A stretch of 64,000 nucleotides of DNA from Malurus cyaneus samueli (Eukaryota > Chordata > Aves > Passeriformes > Maluridae). The notes under the pieces are model-generated. The model saw nothing but the letters and a program-made list of their open reading frames with translations. It was not told where the DNA came from and ran no database searches. Made by a program: the position numbers and the translations under genes. Position 1 is the first letter of the stretch. Every line of letters starts with the position of its first letter. The DNA is taken from contig CM019216.1 in assembly GCA_009741485.1 (NCBI GenBank), positions 57,223,804 through 57,287,803 on the forward strand. Reading direction: 5' to 3'. Of the stretch, positions 1 to 13,683 are shown piece by piece.

Positions 1-2939
1 ATAATGTATTAGTTATGGAAGTCTGCACGGTTCTTGGGTTTGTTTTGGTTTAGAGTAGAAGGAGCTTAAAAATGTTTTTTCCTGGTTTAAAAAGAAAGAA
101 AGGTTTTTTTAATTCTGTCCCATCTTTTTCAAGTTGTGTGTATCTTGCAGAGCAGGTTTTTTTTTCCCAGAAATCTATTGCTTGTTTAGGTAATAAGTTT
201 TAAAAACCCAAACAAATAAGCCCTTTCTGTAGTGTTCCTTGGTTCAAATGTCACTGTTAAGAATACAGAAAAACAATACAGAGAAATTTTTTGTTTGTTT
301 AAGCTTTTAATGTAACTGCCATTTGGATGTTAAATGTGATTTTTATTATGATTCCTGGACAGAAAAATCGAATCAGCAGACAAAGGCTTGACAGTGGATA
401 CAGGGATTTGGATCCCTTGTATCAAACGTTGCCTTCAGACAGAGCTGGAACAGTTGTTACTGGTGAATAAATAAGAAATCTTGAGGCAGAATGATGCCAT
501 GATGATGCCTTTTGGCTTTAGAAGCCTCAGCGGTACAAGACATACACTGTTGTAAACTGCAGTGGTACTGCAGATCTCTTTTCTGTTTTTCTGCCACTGC
601 ACAGAGAAGACAGGACATTTGTTGGCAGAAATATTGTCTCTTTGTTAAAGCAAGCTAGAGTAATTGGAAAAGACAGACAAGCTTTTGGGTGTACAAGGTT
701 CTGAAGAAGGACTTGTATTGCTGAAAGCTTGTATAGTTTTTACATCCCTCTACCTGATACAATGCTAAATGTGTCTACAAACCGTGCCCTTCCTCTGTCC
801 TTAAACTCTTATGGCTACAGAGAAATAATGCTGCAGAAAGAGGCAGAAGTAGTGGGAAGTGACTTGTAGGACAATAGATCCTGTGCCTCACTGTGCTGGC
901 TCTGTTCAATTTCTATTGTGACTGGTATTGCCAGGCTTTTCTGACTACCACTTTTCACAAAGGACAAACACATTGGCATTTCATGTAAAGCTCTTTATTA
1001 TACCTTCTTGAATTGTCTGCTTTGCACTTGGTCTGGGTACTTGAGTGCTTTTGTTTCTTAAAGCAAATATTAAAAGAGTCAAAATACATTTTAAACCTTT
1101 TTGACAGGCTTTTACCAATCTTTTTAACCATTGATGAAGTTTAAACATGCTCCATGGCATGCAGAGGTCTCTTTCATAGTCTTCTCTTAGAATTGTCAAA
1201 GAAAATAACTGGAGTAATAAGTTGGAAGGAATTGATCCTTTTCCTTTAAATGACGAATAGCAGTCTTGCTGTTGCCCATTTCTATGCCCTGTATCAATTT
1301 GTAAATGCCAAGGTATGGCCTAAACTTGTGTACCAAGCATATCTTCTGTATAGTTTGTTCACTCTAAGAACTGTGGCTGCTTTCACTATTTCTTTTGCCT
1401 TTTTTTCTTGTGATACTGTATTTTTTTTCCAGCTACGCTCAGCTCCTCCTTTCACAAATATTTTTCTGAAAGGCCCTGTCTGTCTGTCCATCTTTCTCAA
1501 TTGCCTCAGAATCCCAGCCTCTCTGTTCAATGTTTGTTCACGCAGTCATGTGGCTTTGAAGCAAACCATCCAATATTGCCACAATTGTTGCTGAGTAATG
1601 AGAGTTGGTAATGCTGCATTGATGTGCTACTTGGAAATTGCTCTTGTAGGTCATGCAGCAGTTTTTTTCTTGCAAAGGTTAGGTCATCAACTTGGGAAAA
1701 TGTTAAATTACAGTTTTTCGGGTTTGTGGTAATAAGCATCTAGAAAATCACCCCTAAAGCTGAGCAAAAAAGGAATGTATGACATGAAAACAGTATTGTC
1801 AGCTTTTAAGCAGAATTAATTGTATTTGTAAGCAGGTCATCAGTGCAGTTTTAAATTTCACTGTGCCATAACACGTAGCTACAGTTTTGTTGTTAGATAA
1901 TTCCACTAAAAAAAAATTTGAAGTGGAATCAAGCTCACTTTTATCAGAAATTAACCCTAAGCTTTTATTAAAAAAACCTGCTGAAAGATAGCAATATGTA
2001 TATTTTAGGATAATAACACGCCTGAGGGGCATTTCTTCCTCGTCTTTGAATTAGGATCAAGAAACTCTATTGGTCTGTATAGAAGCAGTTGTTCAGCATG
2101 ATAATTTGTGTGTTCATGGAAAATAAATGCATTTTATTTAACAACAGTTTAATGATGAGGACCTATTGATGTACCAAATAGATGAGATTGCTCACTTATT
2201 AGACATTTGATACCTAAGCTTGGAATATAGGCACTTTCTGAGTAAAGCGTTCAATAAAGAATTTAATATGAAATTCTGAAGGCCTTGTGTAGCATACAAA
2301 ACAATATCTGAATATCTGAAGAATTAGTGGAAAAATTAGGTTTTATGATAACATTACTGAGCCATAATAATCATTAAGGACACTGCCATGGTTTAAACAA
2401 TTCCCAGAGGAATTCATCAAATTACAGATAGTCTAAACAGATAAGATACCCATTACAAATTATAAACAATTCACAATATAATTGAATGCGGAGTACCAAG
2501 TAACTGCTTGTCAAATATACTTAGAATATAGTGGGACAGACAAAAGAAATTTTATAGGCACTTATCCTTGGGCACCCAGCATCTCTGCTTTAATAGCAAT
2601 CCTTTGTGAACACACATGAACTTCTGAGGGAGTTCTCAGTATTCTCTTTGCATTAGGAACTTCTTTAAAGAGAAGTAATCCACTTGTATAATACAAATGT
2701 TATGGGAAATAATGAAAATTAAGTCAAATTGGGGAAATTATTGTGAATTTTCAAAAAGAAGTGCTGGTTTAAGGTCTTCATCAGAATTGTGATGTTCCAG
2801 TTCTAGAATTATTGACAAATTAGTATACCAGGAAATAGTATCCTTATGCTGCCTTTTTAAGGAAATTAAATATACATAGATGACTTTACTAATGAGGAAA
2901 GTACAGCTTTGTTTACCCTAATGAGAATGTTGAACATGA
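1..2939. other. Non-coding, AT-rich; probably TULP4 5' intron or flank
   Basis: No gene or repeat is recognised in this stretch. Open frames are short, overlap on both strands and have no coding look. A possible splice acceptor (TTCCTGGACAG) ends at about 362 and is followed by 36-37 open codons in two frames, which I do not accept as an exon (see findings). AATAAA hexamers occur at about 2123 and 2253, but without a gene they mean little. Confidence 0.5.
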
Positions 2940-3520
2940 GCAAGCAGGGCAACCTTACAACAGAGAGGGCAGATGCTGTCCTTGGTGGCATCAGGAGAAG
3001 CATTGTCAGTACTTTGAGGGAGGTGATCCTTACCCTCTGCACATGGTAATGCCACACCTGGAGGGTCATGTGCTGGGGTGAGGCTTCCCCACTATGAGAG
3101 GTCAGTGAAGGGCCACAAAGGTGATTGAGGGACTGGAGCACCTCACCTGTGAGGAAAGGCTGAGAGAGCTGGGACTCTTCAGCCTAAAGAGAAGGATCTC
3201 TAGGATCTTATGAATGTATATAAATACCTGCAGGGAGGGTGCAAAGAAGATGGAACCAGGCTCTTTTTAGTCGCTCCCAGTGACAGAGATAAAGGGCACC
3301 AACTAACTGCAGGAGATCCCCCATGAACATCAGAAAATGTTTTTTTTCGCTGTAAGGGCAGGTGACTTAGATAACCCAGAGAGCTTTTGGAGTCTCCATC
3401 CTTGGAAATAATCAAAAGCCATCTGAACACAGTCTTAGGCAAGCAAATCCATGTCCCTGTTTGAGCAGGAAGCTCAGAAGTTCCAGAGGTTCAAGCCCAA
3501 ACAATCTGCAACTCTGTGAA
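2940..3520 (+). mobile_element. CR1 LINE, 5'-truncated 3' portion, sense to TULP4
   Basis: The sequence follows the familiar order of the CR1 3' end in sense orientation. It has the end of the ORF2 region (GGCATCAGGAGAAGCATTG, then GGGAGGTGATCCTTACCCTC and CCACACCTGGAG), then the GAGCACCTCACCTGTGAGGA and AAGGCTGAGAGAGCTGGGAC blocks, then TGGAGTCTCCATCCTTGGA, and finally a tail resembling CCCAAACAATCTGCAACTCT ending at about 3520. Many substitutions and indels, with stops in every frame, show an old dead copy. The 5' edge is approximate; avian CR1 insertions are usually heavily 5'-truncated like this. Confidence 0.82.
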
Positions 3521-4163
3521 ATCTATTTGTAAATGTAAGTGAAACCCTTTGCACAAAAATTGGTGAAGCAGCATCACAAACCAGCTCTGGAAGGCAGGCA
3601 GGAAGTGCTAAATATACAAAAGCATGGAGAGAATCCATTCAAGTTTGGTTAAAATGAGAACAAACTGATGTGCTAGAGGAGGAGGTTTTTTTCCTGGGGA
3701 GAAATCCAGATGGTTTTCCAAGTAGTCAGAGTTGGAGAGCATAGTCAAAATCCTCATGCAGAATCACAGGCAGTGGTTATTAAAATGCAGAAGCAAGTCA
3801 AAGCTGTTGGATGTGAGAGTAACTTCACAAGAGAAATCATTTGGGAAGGAAAATTGTTTCTGAGCTGAAGAAAAGGAACTGTTTAGATCGCACAAATCAT
3901 GCTGTTTGAAACGTTTTAGAAGAAGCTGCAGAACTAAGTCTGTTGTAAGCTATAGGAATCTACAGCCCTGCTTCCAATGAAGTGATAAAAATGTTAAATG
4001 TAGACACTGAAAGATCAGACTTTGGAGGAAATTGCATCACAAGATAGCAGTGCCCCCATTATGAGCTGGCTCATCTGCTTACAAAATGAGACCGTGGCAG
4101 GTAATTGTTAACAAGGCAGAACTGTGAAGAAACCTGCAGCAGCAGATGTGCACTGCCTGGGAG

Positions 4164-4181
4164 AGGTGTGTGCACACACCT
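4164..4181. repeat. 18-bp perfect palindrome
   Basis: AGGTGTGTGCACACACCT is its own reverse complement over all 18 bases. It is also mostly alternating purine-pyrimidine. Each arm ends in the AGGTG/CACCT core recognised by ZEB/SNAI-type zinc-finger repressors. Whether anything binds here is unknown. Confidence 0.9.
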
Positions 4182-7100
4182 GCCCGTGTGAGGAGCGACG
4201 GGTGTGGCTGGAGTGCTGCCAGTCTCCAAATGTTGTCCGGCTGCAGAATGGCAATGGCTTTTGTGAAGCTGAGCAAACGCGTGGGGGATCTGGCACGCAA
4301 TGAAGGCAGCAGAAGGCAGCAGTCAGTTCCATAGATGTGGCTTCCAGGGGATAATGGCCAGCAGCAGAAGGCTGGTTATAGCAGTGTGGAGATATTCTGT
4401 AGTTAATGTCTTGAGTGGTGTCATGGAGAGTGGGGGCTGAATGTAAGGACCTGCAAGAGGTGTTGGGGAAGTTAGGAAAGAGGGAATATTTCAGCCTGTT
4501 GAAGAAGAAATCCAGTCTTCTGAGTAAGGTAGGAAAAAGAGAGTTCTTCCACCCAGGGAAGAGACAGCTCTGGAGCCTTGAACCTAAATAGCTAGAGGGG
4601 TTGAGTTTCACAGAAAAACCAATTCCACCAAAAGGAATATCAAGGTCATTCTTCAGGTAGAGACACAACAGAGAATTATGTCAGTAGAGAAAAGGAAGGG
4701 TAGGAAGCAGACTCAAAAAGTCCTGAATATTTGATTACAAAATACTAGAAAAGGACAAATTTGTAGCTTCCCTAATGAGGACCTTTCTTGAGGAATGATT
4801 CTTATCTTTAATGGGTGCACATGTGAAGATGTCCCAGAAAACTGTTTTTTGGATACAGTAAGACTGCTTTTTGATGCTCTGGTTTGGGTAAAAGGAGTGT
4901 TGATTGCATACTAGAGATCTTATATCAGATACAAGGCATTTATATTAGGGCTATCATAAGGAAAAGGAATCCTGTTTCTTCATTTCCCTTCTTCCAATTC
5001 TAATTTGGTCCTGTGCAGTATTTTTGGAGTCTCATAATATACAGCTATCTTGCTTCTCAGTTGAGCAGTTTTCTGGGAGCATACGATGGAACTGTGTTTC
5101 CAGCTGCTGCATGAAAGTGACAGTGCCAAATGCCTGATTAATTTATAAAGGGTGTTGCTGTGGAGTTGTGTTTATTGTAAGGAATGGATGCTCAAAATGT
5201 TTAATTCCTTGCAATAAGGTGTCTGGAAAGTATGTAGAGGACTAAGTGGCTAAGAAAGGCTGCATTTTGAGAGTACCTGTCACTTCTTGTTCTGGTAATA
5301 TCTTGAGCTAGGCATATACTTCGTGGCCTAAATGGGGCCAGTACTGAATAAAGTGCATGAAATGGAAGAACATTTGATGTTGTTCATCCACGCTCAGATT
5401 GCTTTACTGTACAAAATGAGCTGTTAGCATAAGTTATGTTTATGTGCAAGACAGATGTTTTCTCATGTACATTATCTTAGCAATTCTACTTTTGCCCACA
5501 AGACACACCATTGATCACAGATGTTAGAGTAGGATTGCTGCTTTCCTATGAAAAACCATCTACATCTTTCATTTAAATTTCACTGCATATCCAGCATTCT
5601 TACTGTTTTCAGAATCATACTCTCAATGGTTTCTTCAGATTTAGTAGTCCTTTTATTAATTAGAGATTCCAGCTTCCTTGAATATTAACAATATTTAAAC
5701 AAGTTATAAAAATGTAAACCAAGGTTTGTTTATTGAGAAATACCTATTGGCATATACATAATGTTCTTGTTTGAAGGATATCAGAAGTCTTTTGAAGCTT
5801 CAAATTGAGAGTTGTTCGTGATGACAAAATTTGTCCTGCCCTAAGTTCTTTCTCCAGAAAAAAACAAATTCAGCAGGGAGGTTAACAAATTAGCTTTTAA
5901 TGTTGTCATTTTAATACATACTATTTATGAAACCAATTATACCTTGTTATTATGCCTTGTGGCTGCCATAAAGTCGTTCTGTTGAATAAACAGTTTCAAA
6001 TTAGGTTTTGACACAATGTTATTATGTATTATCAAAGGGCCTGCCTGAAGCTGTAGTTTTTTTGGGTAAGGATTGTAGTCTCTGTGGTCACTGAGTAAGT
6101 GTTAAAATTGTCCACCCTCAGCCAACTTCCTCCTCAGCTGCCTCGGAGTGAAGAAGTGAGATGTAGTTGTGATTGCACTGGCCAGGGAGATGACTGTGTT
6201 TAATGCAAGGCAGTGGTGTCAGTAATTCCAGGTGTAGGTCATTTTTCCATCCTCAGAGTCTTGCTGCTGACAACTAAAATGAGCCATTTAAAGCCTGAAA
6301 TGGGAGAAGGAGGTGCTTCTCTAAAAACAGGTGATCCTACACTACCTTTTGAGGCAAATACGTGTAATTTTGTTCCCTTACATATAGAATATTTTCATAA
6401 TACCTCATTCACATTTTAATTGTTCTTTCTGCAGCTTTGATGCATAATCATAATAGCAGTCAGAACAGGTTTGCCAGATTTGAAACATTTTTATCTTGTC
6501 CATAAGATTGGAAAGCACAATATAAAGAATTTGTATGCTACGCACTGGACATTTTATCACTTCATTTGAGATTTCTTCAATGCAATTTCCGAGCATGAGA
6601 CTTTTATACTGATAGGCTAAGGCTTAATCACAAATGTATCTCTTGTTCGAAAATAATAAGACAAAGACTTAAAAGATTTTAAAATTGATGGTTGTGGGCA
6701 GCTGGTTTTTAAGGTTTTTGTGACCTTTAAGTTTCTAATCTTAAGGACAATAATTTGAAATCCTTTTAATACTGAAGGCACTCTAGTCTCCTAGGTTGTT
6801 TTTTCTTAATACTACTAGTATTAGAAATACCTTGCTGTGAAAATTTTATTTTTAAACTATTGGTGCAAGTACTGTAGCAACTGAATTGCTAGCTTTATTT
6901 CTACTCACACTATAGAAATTGTAAGCTTTCCAATATTATTATTGTGCTGTTGAAAAATAATATTACCTTGTGGGTATCCATTAGTACTTTTATTATCATT
7001 TGTTCAGGTGAAAGGTTTTTACTTACCTGATGTAGGCATCTAATATGGTAATTAATTTCACATCAATTGATAGCAGCTTTTATGAGAATAGGGAAAGAGC

Positions 7101-9382
7101 TCAGAATTTAGGTAGAAGTGGTTATGAGCCTGAGGTGTAGGTGTAGGGAGTTTTGGGACTGTTTGGATGCAAGAAGCAGGAACACGCTGGAGGGAATAGG
7201 TGGCACAGAGAATACAAGCCTGCCTGCTGATTTTCTAATGTGACTTTCTGCCAGGCCTTGGGGTTGGACATATGGCTGTGAGGTCCTGAATTCATAAACA
7301 GCTATCAGGTGTGGTCACAATATCTTCTGCAGTGAGTAATCCAAACCAGAGATAACAACTTTAATCGCTGTTAGTTAAATGAGATAGTAGAAATCAGTCC
7401 TGCTCATCGCTTTGTGGATTGATGGTGGATGTCAGGAGCAACATGTAGGTTTGTCCTACTTCTTTTGTAAAACTTGAGCAATTTGTCAGACAGCCATTGT
7501 GTATCAGAGAGAAAGATTAAGCTATCAGAAGTTATGAAATGTCAGCATTAGCTGCAGTTGATTTACCGTGTCAGTTCATTTCTTTGAATGTGTTGGTGCA
7601 TACGTATTGTGACTCAGTTTTGAATTAACCTGAATCCATACTTCGGGGTTTTGTTTTTTTTTGACTCCTTGTCATTCTCTTCCATTTGGAGCCTGTGTAT
7701 TGCCTGTAGATGAGGGAAAGTTGCCCAAACAACTCTATATTACTTGTTTTGGAAAGTAATAAGTATGCAGTGAAGGGCATGAAGAAAAGCAAAGTCTAGC
7801 AGTTGGGCATCTCAGTGTTGCTGTGGAGAAATTTTTTATTTTTTATACATAGCTTTTCACCATAACCTGGATGTTATTTCTCATTTTCTGAAAAATGGTT
7901 GTTCTAATTTTGCTGTCTTTGGAACTGTGAAGATGAATCAATTAGTTTTCATTAAATGTTCAGATACTATAATTTTACACAGGTAGCCAATATTTCTTGG
8001 CATTTGTCTTTGTCAGTTTAATCTTGATGTTCTTCTGGGTATCTGTTTTTGCAAGCCAAGTTAAAAATAAATTTTTATGACTCATTTTCAGATTTTGGTC
8101 ATGAGTAATGTTTGACCCCACTGAATGTGGGTACCAATACAGTGAGGTTTTTTGATAGATATCTAGCTAATCTTGAGGAATTCCTCAATGGACAGCATTG
8201 CTACCTTCAAAGCTCAAAACTTAGGTGTATAGTAGATTTTGCCCAGAGGATGGATAACATGATTCATGTCAATGAGAAGTTTTAATAATTGAGTTCAGTG
8301 TTGTTTATGTTAACATTAGTGATGTCAGATCTAACATGTTCTTGTTAAGCTTGACTTTTAAAAGTATTCTAAAAACAAAATCCAAATCTGTGATGTACTT
8401 ATATGCTGCAGTGATTATTAAGACTGAGAATCACAGGTATCTGAGTCTGAAACATGGTATGTGACTCCCTTAGGTAGATGTGAAAGCTGGAAGAAAGTCA
8501 GATGGTAAATGGAATAAAGATTCTTATTGCCAATTGACTCCAGGATCGCATGAGAAATGCAGTTTATCAGCCAGCTTACTGTATCCTCACCAGCACAGCA
8601 AGTACCTCTGCAGTTGAAAAAACCAAGTTGAGCTTTTGATCCTCACCAGTAATCAACGTTTTGTCGGTTAATGTAGGTTTGATCTCCTGTATCATCTGTT
8701 AAACGTGGTATTTCAAACAGGTTTAATTATGTTTAATGTAACATACTGTTGCATTTATGAGTAAAGTTACTCCTTTTGTTGTGAAAGAAACAAAAAATAT
8801 GTTACCTTTCTCTTTACAGTGATTACTTTGAAGTGTTAACTTTTTATCTTGAATGTCAGTGGAAGTGAGTTTTGAATACACATGGGAGCAAATTCATTGA
8901 GTAAACAGTTGCTACTGTTAAATAAATCAACCTTAAGGCTGTGTTTTGAAGTCTTTACATTGCCAGAATGAGGCAGGGGCCCATAAAATACCCTGCAAGA
9001 AGGTGTGTGAACTGTGCAGGGGACCTTAAAAAGAGTGTAAAATGTCTTTTAAAATAATTTTTATACTTCTAGGCTCTTGCAGAGAATGCTTTTTCAGGTT
9101 CACTGTCCAATGTGTGATGATGGTTATTTTTTCAGATTATTTTTACAAGTGTACTTTAGCAGTGACAGTTCCATCATACTGTGCTGTGGCACTCATGGGT
9201 AACTTCTGTCAGTGCAGATTTAACTACTATTCTTGTGAAATTGGAGTTTTCCCTAATAGAGAAAATGAATTTTTTTTTTTTAATATTTGTGAAGGTGGCC
9301 CTGCATTTAATGGAATGTGTTAGATTCTGTAAATTTGTAATCTAATCTGTTTATAGTGACAATTTTCTGTTTGTTTGGGTTG

Positions 9383-9404
9383 TTTTTTTTTTTTTTTTTT
9401 TTTT
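9383..9404. repeat. Poly-T run (22 T)
   Basis: An uninterrupted run of 22 T is preceded by GGGTTG and followed by GCAAATTG. It could be the poly-A end of a minus-strand retrocopy, but the downstream sequence matches nothing I recognise. It is treated as a simple repeat. Confidence 0.9.
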
Positions 9405-12055
9405 GCAAATTGAAAGTACTTAACTTTTCACTTAAAATACAGTTTTCAAAAACCTTTTTGCTCACTCCTCTTCATCATTGTATTTCTGCTTAAAGAAAAT
9501 AGTCTGCTGCTTTTTTCATTCACCATTTAGGATAAGTAAGGAGGGGAAGCCTTGAAAACACTTCATATAAAATTGAAGACAGATTTCTATTTCTGTGAGC
9601 CAGTAATAGTCTAAGTGGAAGATAAGAGGCTTGTTTTGGGGATTCTTGATGAGCTGAAATTTTTTGGAACAACTATAGTCACGACAATCACAAAATTGTT
9701 TGATGGAAGGCTGCTCACCAATTTATATTCATTTTTGGGTGGTTATTAGCAAGCTAATAACTCTGGTTGCTCTTTGAAATTTCCTGTCACTTCGTCATTG
9801 TTCTGGAAGCAGTGGGTGTCTTCCAAGGGATCAGCCTGGCATTCTGCACCACATTTCTCAGGGGTAATGATGAGAGGTGCAGTGTATGTAGACCAATGAT
9901 GGCCAGATGTTCTTCAATCCAGTTGAAGCAACATCTTATTCACGTGTTAAGAGAAAAGTGGGTTCTTTGGCTTCTCCTCTGCCACATTTCTGGACTTTGT
10001 GTGGGGCACTACTGTCACGTACTTTCCAGAGCCAATAAAACGGGTACCTTATACCAGAGGATTGTGTTTGTCCTCAGGTGGAAGCTCCCTGAGCAGCAGC
10101 TGCAGAATGTGACCGTGACGGTGCTTTGCTGGTGGCCGGGATGTGGGGCCAAGGTGCTGTGTCACAGCCCTGCTAAGGAACGAGGTCTGGCTGCTTCTCC
10201 TTTGTGTTGTTACCCCCAGTGATGATAAACTGTGATAAACTGCAAGAGCCACTGCGCACCTACAGTGGTAGCGCTCTGGTTGGAGTGGCTGGAGCTGATG
10301 TTCCCTGGAGCCAGGCTGTCCCTGAGGCTGAGTTGTAGTGAATCCTTTGCTTTGTTTCAGTGAATGATTCCATCAATAAGTGAGCAAGAAAAGCTACAGA
10401 GCAGAAAAGATGGAGGCAGGATCTCTCAGTCAAAAGGATGCCAAACCAGCTGACATCAAAAAGCTGTTAAAACATACAAATATATGACCAACTCAAGTAG
10501 AAATAGAATGCTGCGTCTTCTAGAATATTAATCTATTTTATGATCTCCCTTTTATAAATAAGGCTGTATAACAAAGTGCTCCAGGGTCCTTTCAGATGAA
10601 AGGCACTAGATAATGGCGCCTTTAGATGTTTACCTCTTGTCTGGGCCCGTGAATTCGTTTATCACTGAAATGCTTTATTGCATCAACTCTGTTCTTGCCC
10701 ATGTGTGGTGTGGAACCATTTGAATGTCATTGTTATTTATTTTAGGTCGTTTATTAAATTTCCTATTGAGGCCTCTGTGGCCTGAATTAAAACACTAAAA
10801 GGAATTCTCTACATAAAGCTGCCAAATAAAATACATAGCCAGTCAAGATTAAAAATAAATAAATATATAAAAATCAGGCAAGAGGTCTGTTGGGCTTGTG
10901 CTTGTGCAAGCCACCCACAAAGGGATTAGTTCCCAGTTACTGAAAGGAATGGAAAAAACATGGGTAGCAGATAAAAGAGCAGAGGGAGGGGATGCAAAAT
11001 AGACAAAAATAGCTCTGTTGAAATAAACAAGTCTTGCAGAAAAGGGCAAGGAAAGAAGTGCATGATGGAACATTAACACAAAAATGTGAATTGTTATACA
11101 GGAGTGGAACTCGTGGTGCAATGGGGCATCCTGGGCCTGGATTTGATCTGGAGCAGGCAGGGTGCCTTGCTGACATGCAGACTTCAGGCTGCAGTTTGGT
11201 TTTCCCTGGCCCTTTCAACCTGCCTGTGGGTGACTAGCTGCCAGAAAGGAGATAGTAATGCTGATACGAGTAAGAAAGCCGCTTTTCTGAAATGCGAGTT
11301 TGCTTGCTTTGCTTGGAATTGGTGTATTAGGAACCCTTATCCACCCATTAAACACAGAATACTCAAGTAATTCAATGTTTTGTAGGACGAAGCCTAGAAG
11401 TGTAAAAAGATGCATCCTTTTGAGGTTTTGGATGTTGCAGGCCTGGGTGATACCTTCTTGCTATCTTTCTGGAGCCATCAGAATGGTATAGGGAAATGGA
11501 GATCAACCACAAGGGCTTATCTAAAAGCCCTTTTTGATAGGTTTGATAGATTTCTCTAGAAATGGACCTTATGTGTTATAAAATCATTTAAATGAAAACT
11601 GTATAGCTGCCGAGTTTGTTATCTAAACTGTAATCCTTCAGCTGTGCCAAATTATTGTCTGCAGATTAAATTACTGAGGATAGAAGAAAAGTCTGTCCCG
11701 TGACTTGGTACTTTGGGAGGGTCCACCCCTGCTCTCAGCACTAAATTTCAAAACAAACACACCCTGAACATCATGCTGTACTTTTATTTATACCTTCTGG
11801 CAACCTGTAATTGGTTTGTACTTTGCATGGCTGTCACTTCTTGGTGGCATTATTGATGGGGTTTTTTGCTACATGGCCCATTTGGATCTTTGTTTAAATG
11901 GTACAAATAAACAAATTATAATACTGATAACAACAACCATCATTGTCATCATCATCTTTAATTTCACTGCTGCTTTTTCTCAAGCACTATTTCTGTAATT
12001 TTCTCTTCTTGCTCCCTTACAGTTTCACCCTTTTTCATTAAAAATATTTTAATAA

Positions 12056-12077
12056 TTAAGTTACTTAAGTAACTTAA
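12056..12077. repeat. 22-bp perfect AT-rich palindrome
   Basis: The 22 bases from TTAAG through CTTAA, centred on ACTTAAGT, are perfectly self-complementary, and the symmetry ends at the next flanking bases on each side. The site can form a cruciform or an RNA hairpin with almost no loop. No transposon termini are seen around it. Confidence 0.9.
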
Positions 12078-13631
12078 GTGTTTTGCCTTTTCTTCTTTTA
12101 TTCCTTTAGAATCTTTTTATGTGAAATCAACACTTGTGAAAAGCTAGAAGTTGACCATTCTAAAGGATAATCAGAGAGGTACCAGAGTGAATATGCAAAA
12201 ATGTGACAGCTGTAAGAACTTTTTCAGCCTTTAAGGTTTATACTCACTCCTGGTGCAATCCTGAGCGCCGATGTTAGTGTGCCTTCTGTGTGGCATTCCC
12301 TACACATCGAGATCAGGAGCACTTGTATAATTGTCTTCTTAGTGAAAGATCTCAGTCATTACTGTCCTGTCTTAAGAGCGTAACCAGAGGCAGTCTGCAG
12401 GTAGCTGGAAAGATGCCACAAATTCTTACTGAGTTTTGTATAAATGGGAGGACTGTAAACCTGCTGGTTTATGACCAATATCCAAGGGTTATATGCAGTA
12501 TGGCTGAAGGTTTATAAAGTAGTGAGACATTGCAGATTTCAATTTCTCCTTACTAATGTGTGTTTGGTATTTGTAAGTTAAAAACAGAATGGCTGTTTCC
12601 ATTTAAAGCATACATTAATTGAAATAGCCAAAATAAAAAAGGAAATTAATAATTTGTGTTGTATCAAGCAAGGCTCTGACTCTATTGAAGCTTTCTTGGA
12701 CACTGCAGTTGTCTTTGTCAGTCCAAACTTATCATACCTGTGTGAAGCATCCTTTATTTGTAGCTTTGAGTGGATCCACACATGGATGCTATGCCCAGAT
12801 ATTCACAGATGAAGGTAAAAGGAGTGTGATGAAAGAAGTAATCTGCTTTACATGCTTGTACATAATCTGCTGTTTAGCACTTCTCAATTCCTGATCTTTA
12901 CTGATGGTACACTGTCAGACTTGCAGAAACTATTGCTGTAATGCTGGTTTTATGGTTGCCACTTTGCCATGTAGCAGTCTTCTGAGCTTTCTGAGAAGGT
13001 GCTGTTTGAAAAATGGAATAATTTTTTTCTCTTTTTTGTAATCTGTCATTAGCCATGCTTGAATTTTGTTTCCTGTTTTCCTAGTATTTTTCATTTTGAA
13101 ATTAAACTCTTCAGCATTACCTCATTCTTTGTCTGGCTCATCTGACTCCTTGTCTTAATTACATCTGCTCCAAACCCCATCTGTATTTCTGAAATGGCTC
13201 AGTCCTACTTTCTGCAGTGCCGTTTAGGTTCCCACTGCTTAATTGTTTGGGCCAGAGATTTCTGCCTGGACTTTATGGTGTTAAAACAATTTGAGTGTTC
13301 CACAAGGTCTTAAGGTGTTCATTGCAATTGTGATCTGAGGCATTTGGTCTGTTAAAGCTCTCTGCTGACGTTACAGAAACAGAAGTATGTTAAGCAACCT
13401 GAATTGTTCTATTAGCTTGCTTGTAGATATACTGTGCAGTATTCTTAAAATATCCCTTGACAGAATTTTAACTTTATTATGCAATTGAACTTCTGACGAG
13501 AAGAGATGAGAAAAAAAAAAGATATTCAAAACTTCAAATATTGACCTTTTGAAAACAGGAGTGAAAAAGAAATAAAGAGCAGATTTTGCCAGAGGCAGAG
13601 AAAAAAAGGTTGATATTGGTTCTGGAAATTT

Positions 13632-13683
13632 TTAGAATTAATTTAGAATTAATCCTAAAATAGAATTAATAATAGAATTAATT
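13632..13683. repeat. Imperfect tandem TAGAATTAAT repeat, about 4 copies
   Basis: The motif TAGAATTAAT recurs four times within about 50 bases with short variable spacers, the first two copies nearly adjacent. Each copy contains the palindrome GAATTAAT/ATTAATTC in part. It looks like a local replication-slippage product. Confidence 0.8.

Noticed and set aside
4108..4668. Open frame of 186 codons on the minus strand
   Set aside because: It has no recognisable domain, overlaps other open frames on both strands, and lies in a GC-richer patch where stops are rarer by composition.
9767..10222. Plus-strand open frame of 151 codons
   Set aside because: It runs from AT-rich into GC-richer sequence without any conserved motif, and a competing minus-strand frame covers the same patch. 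Treated as chance.
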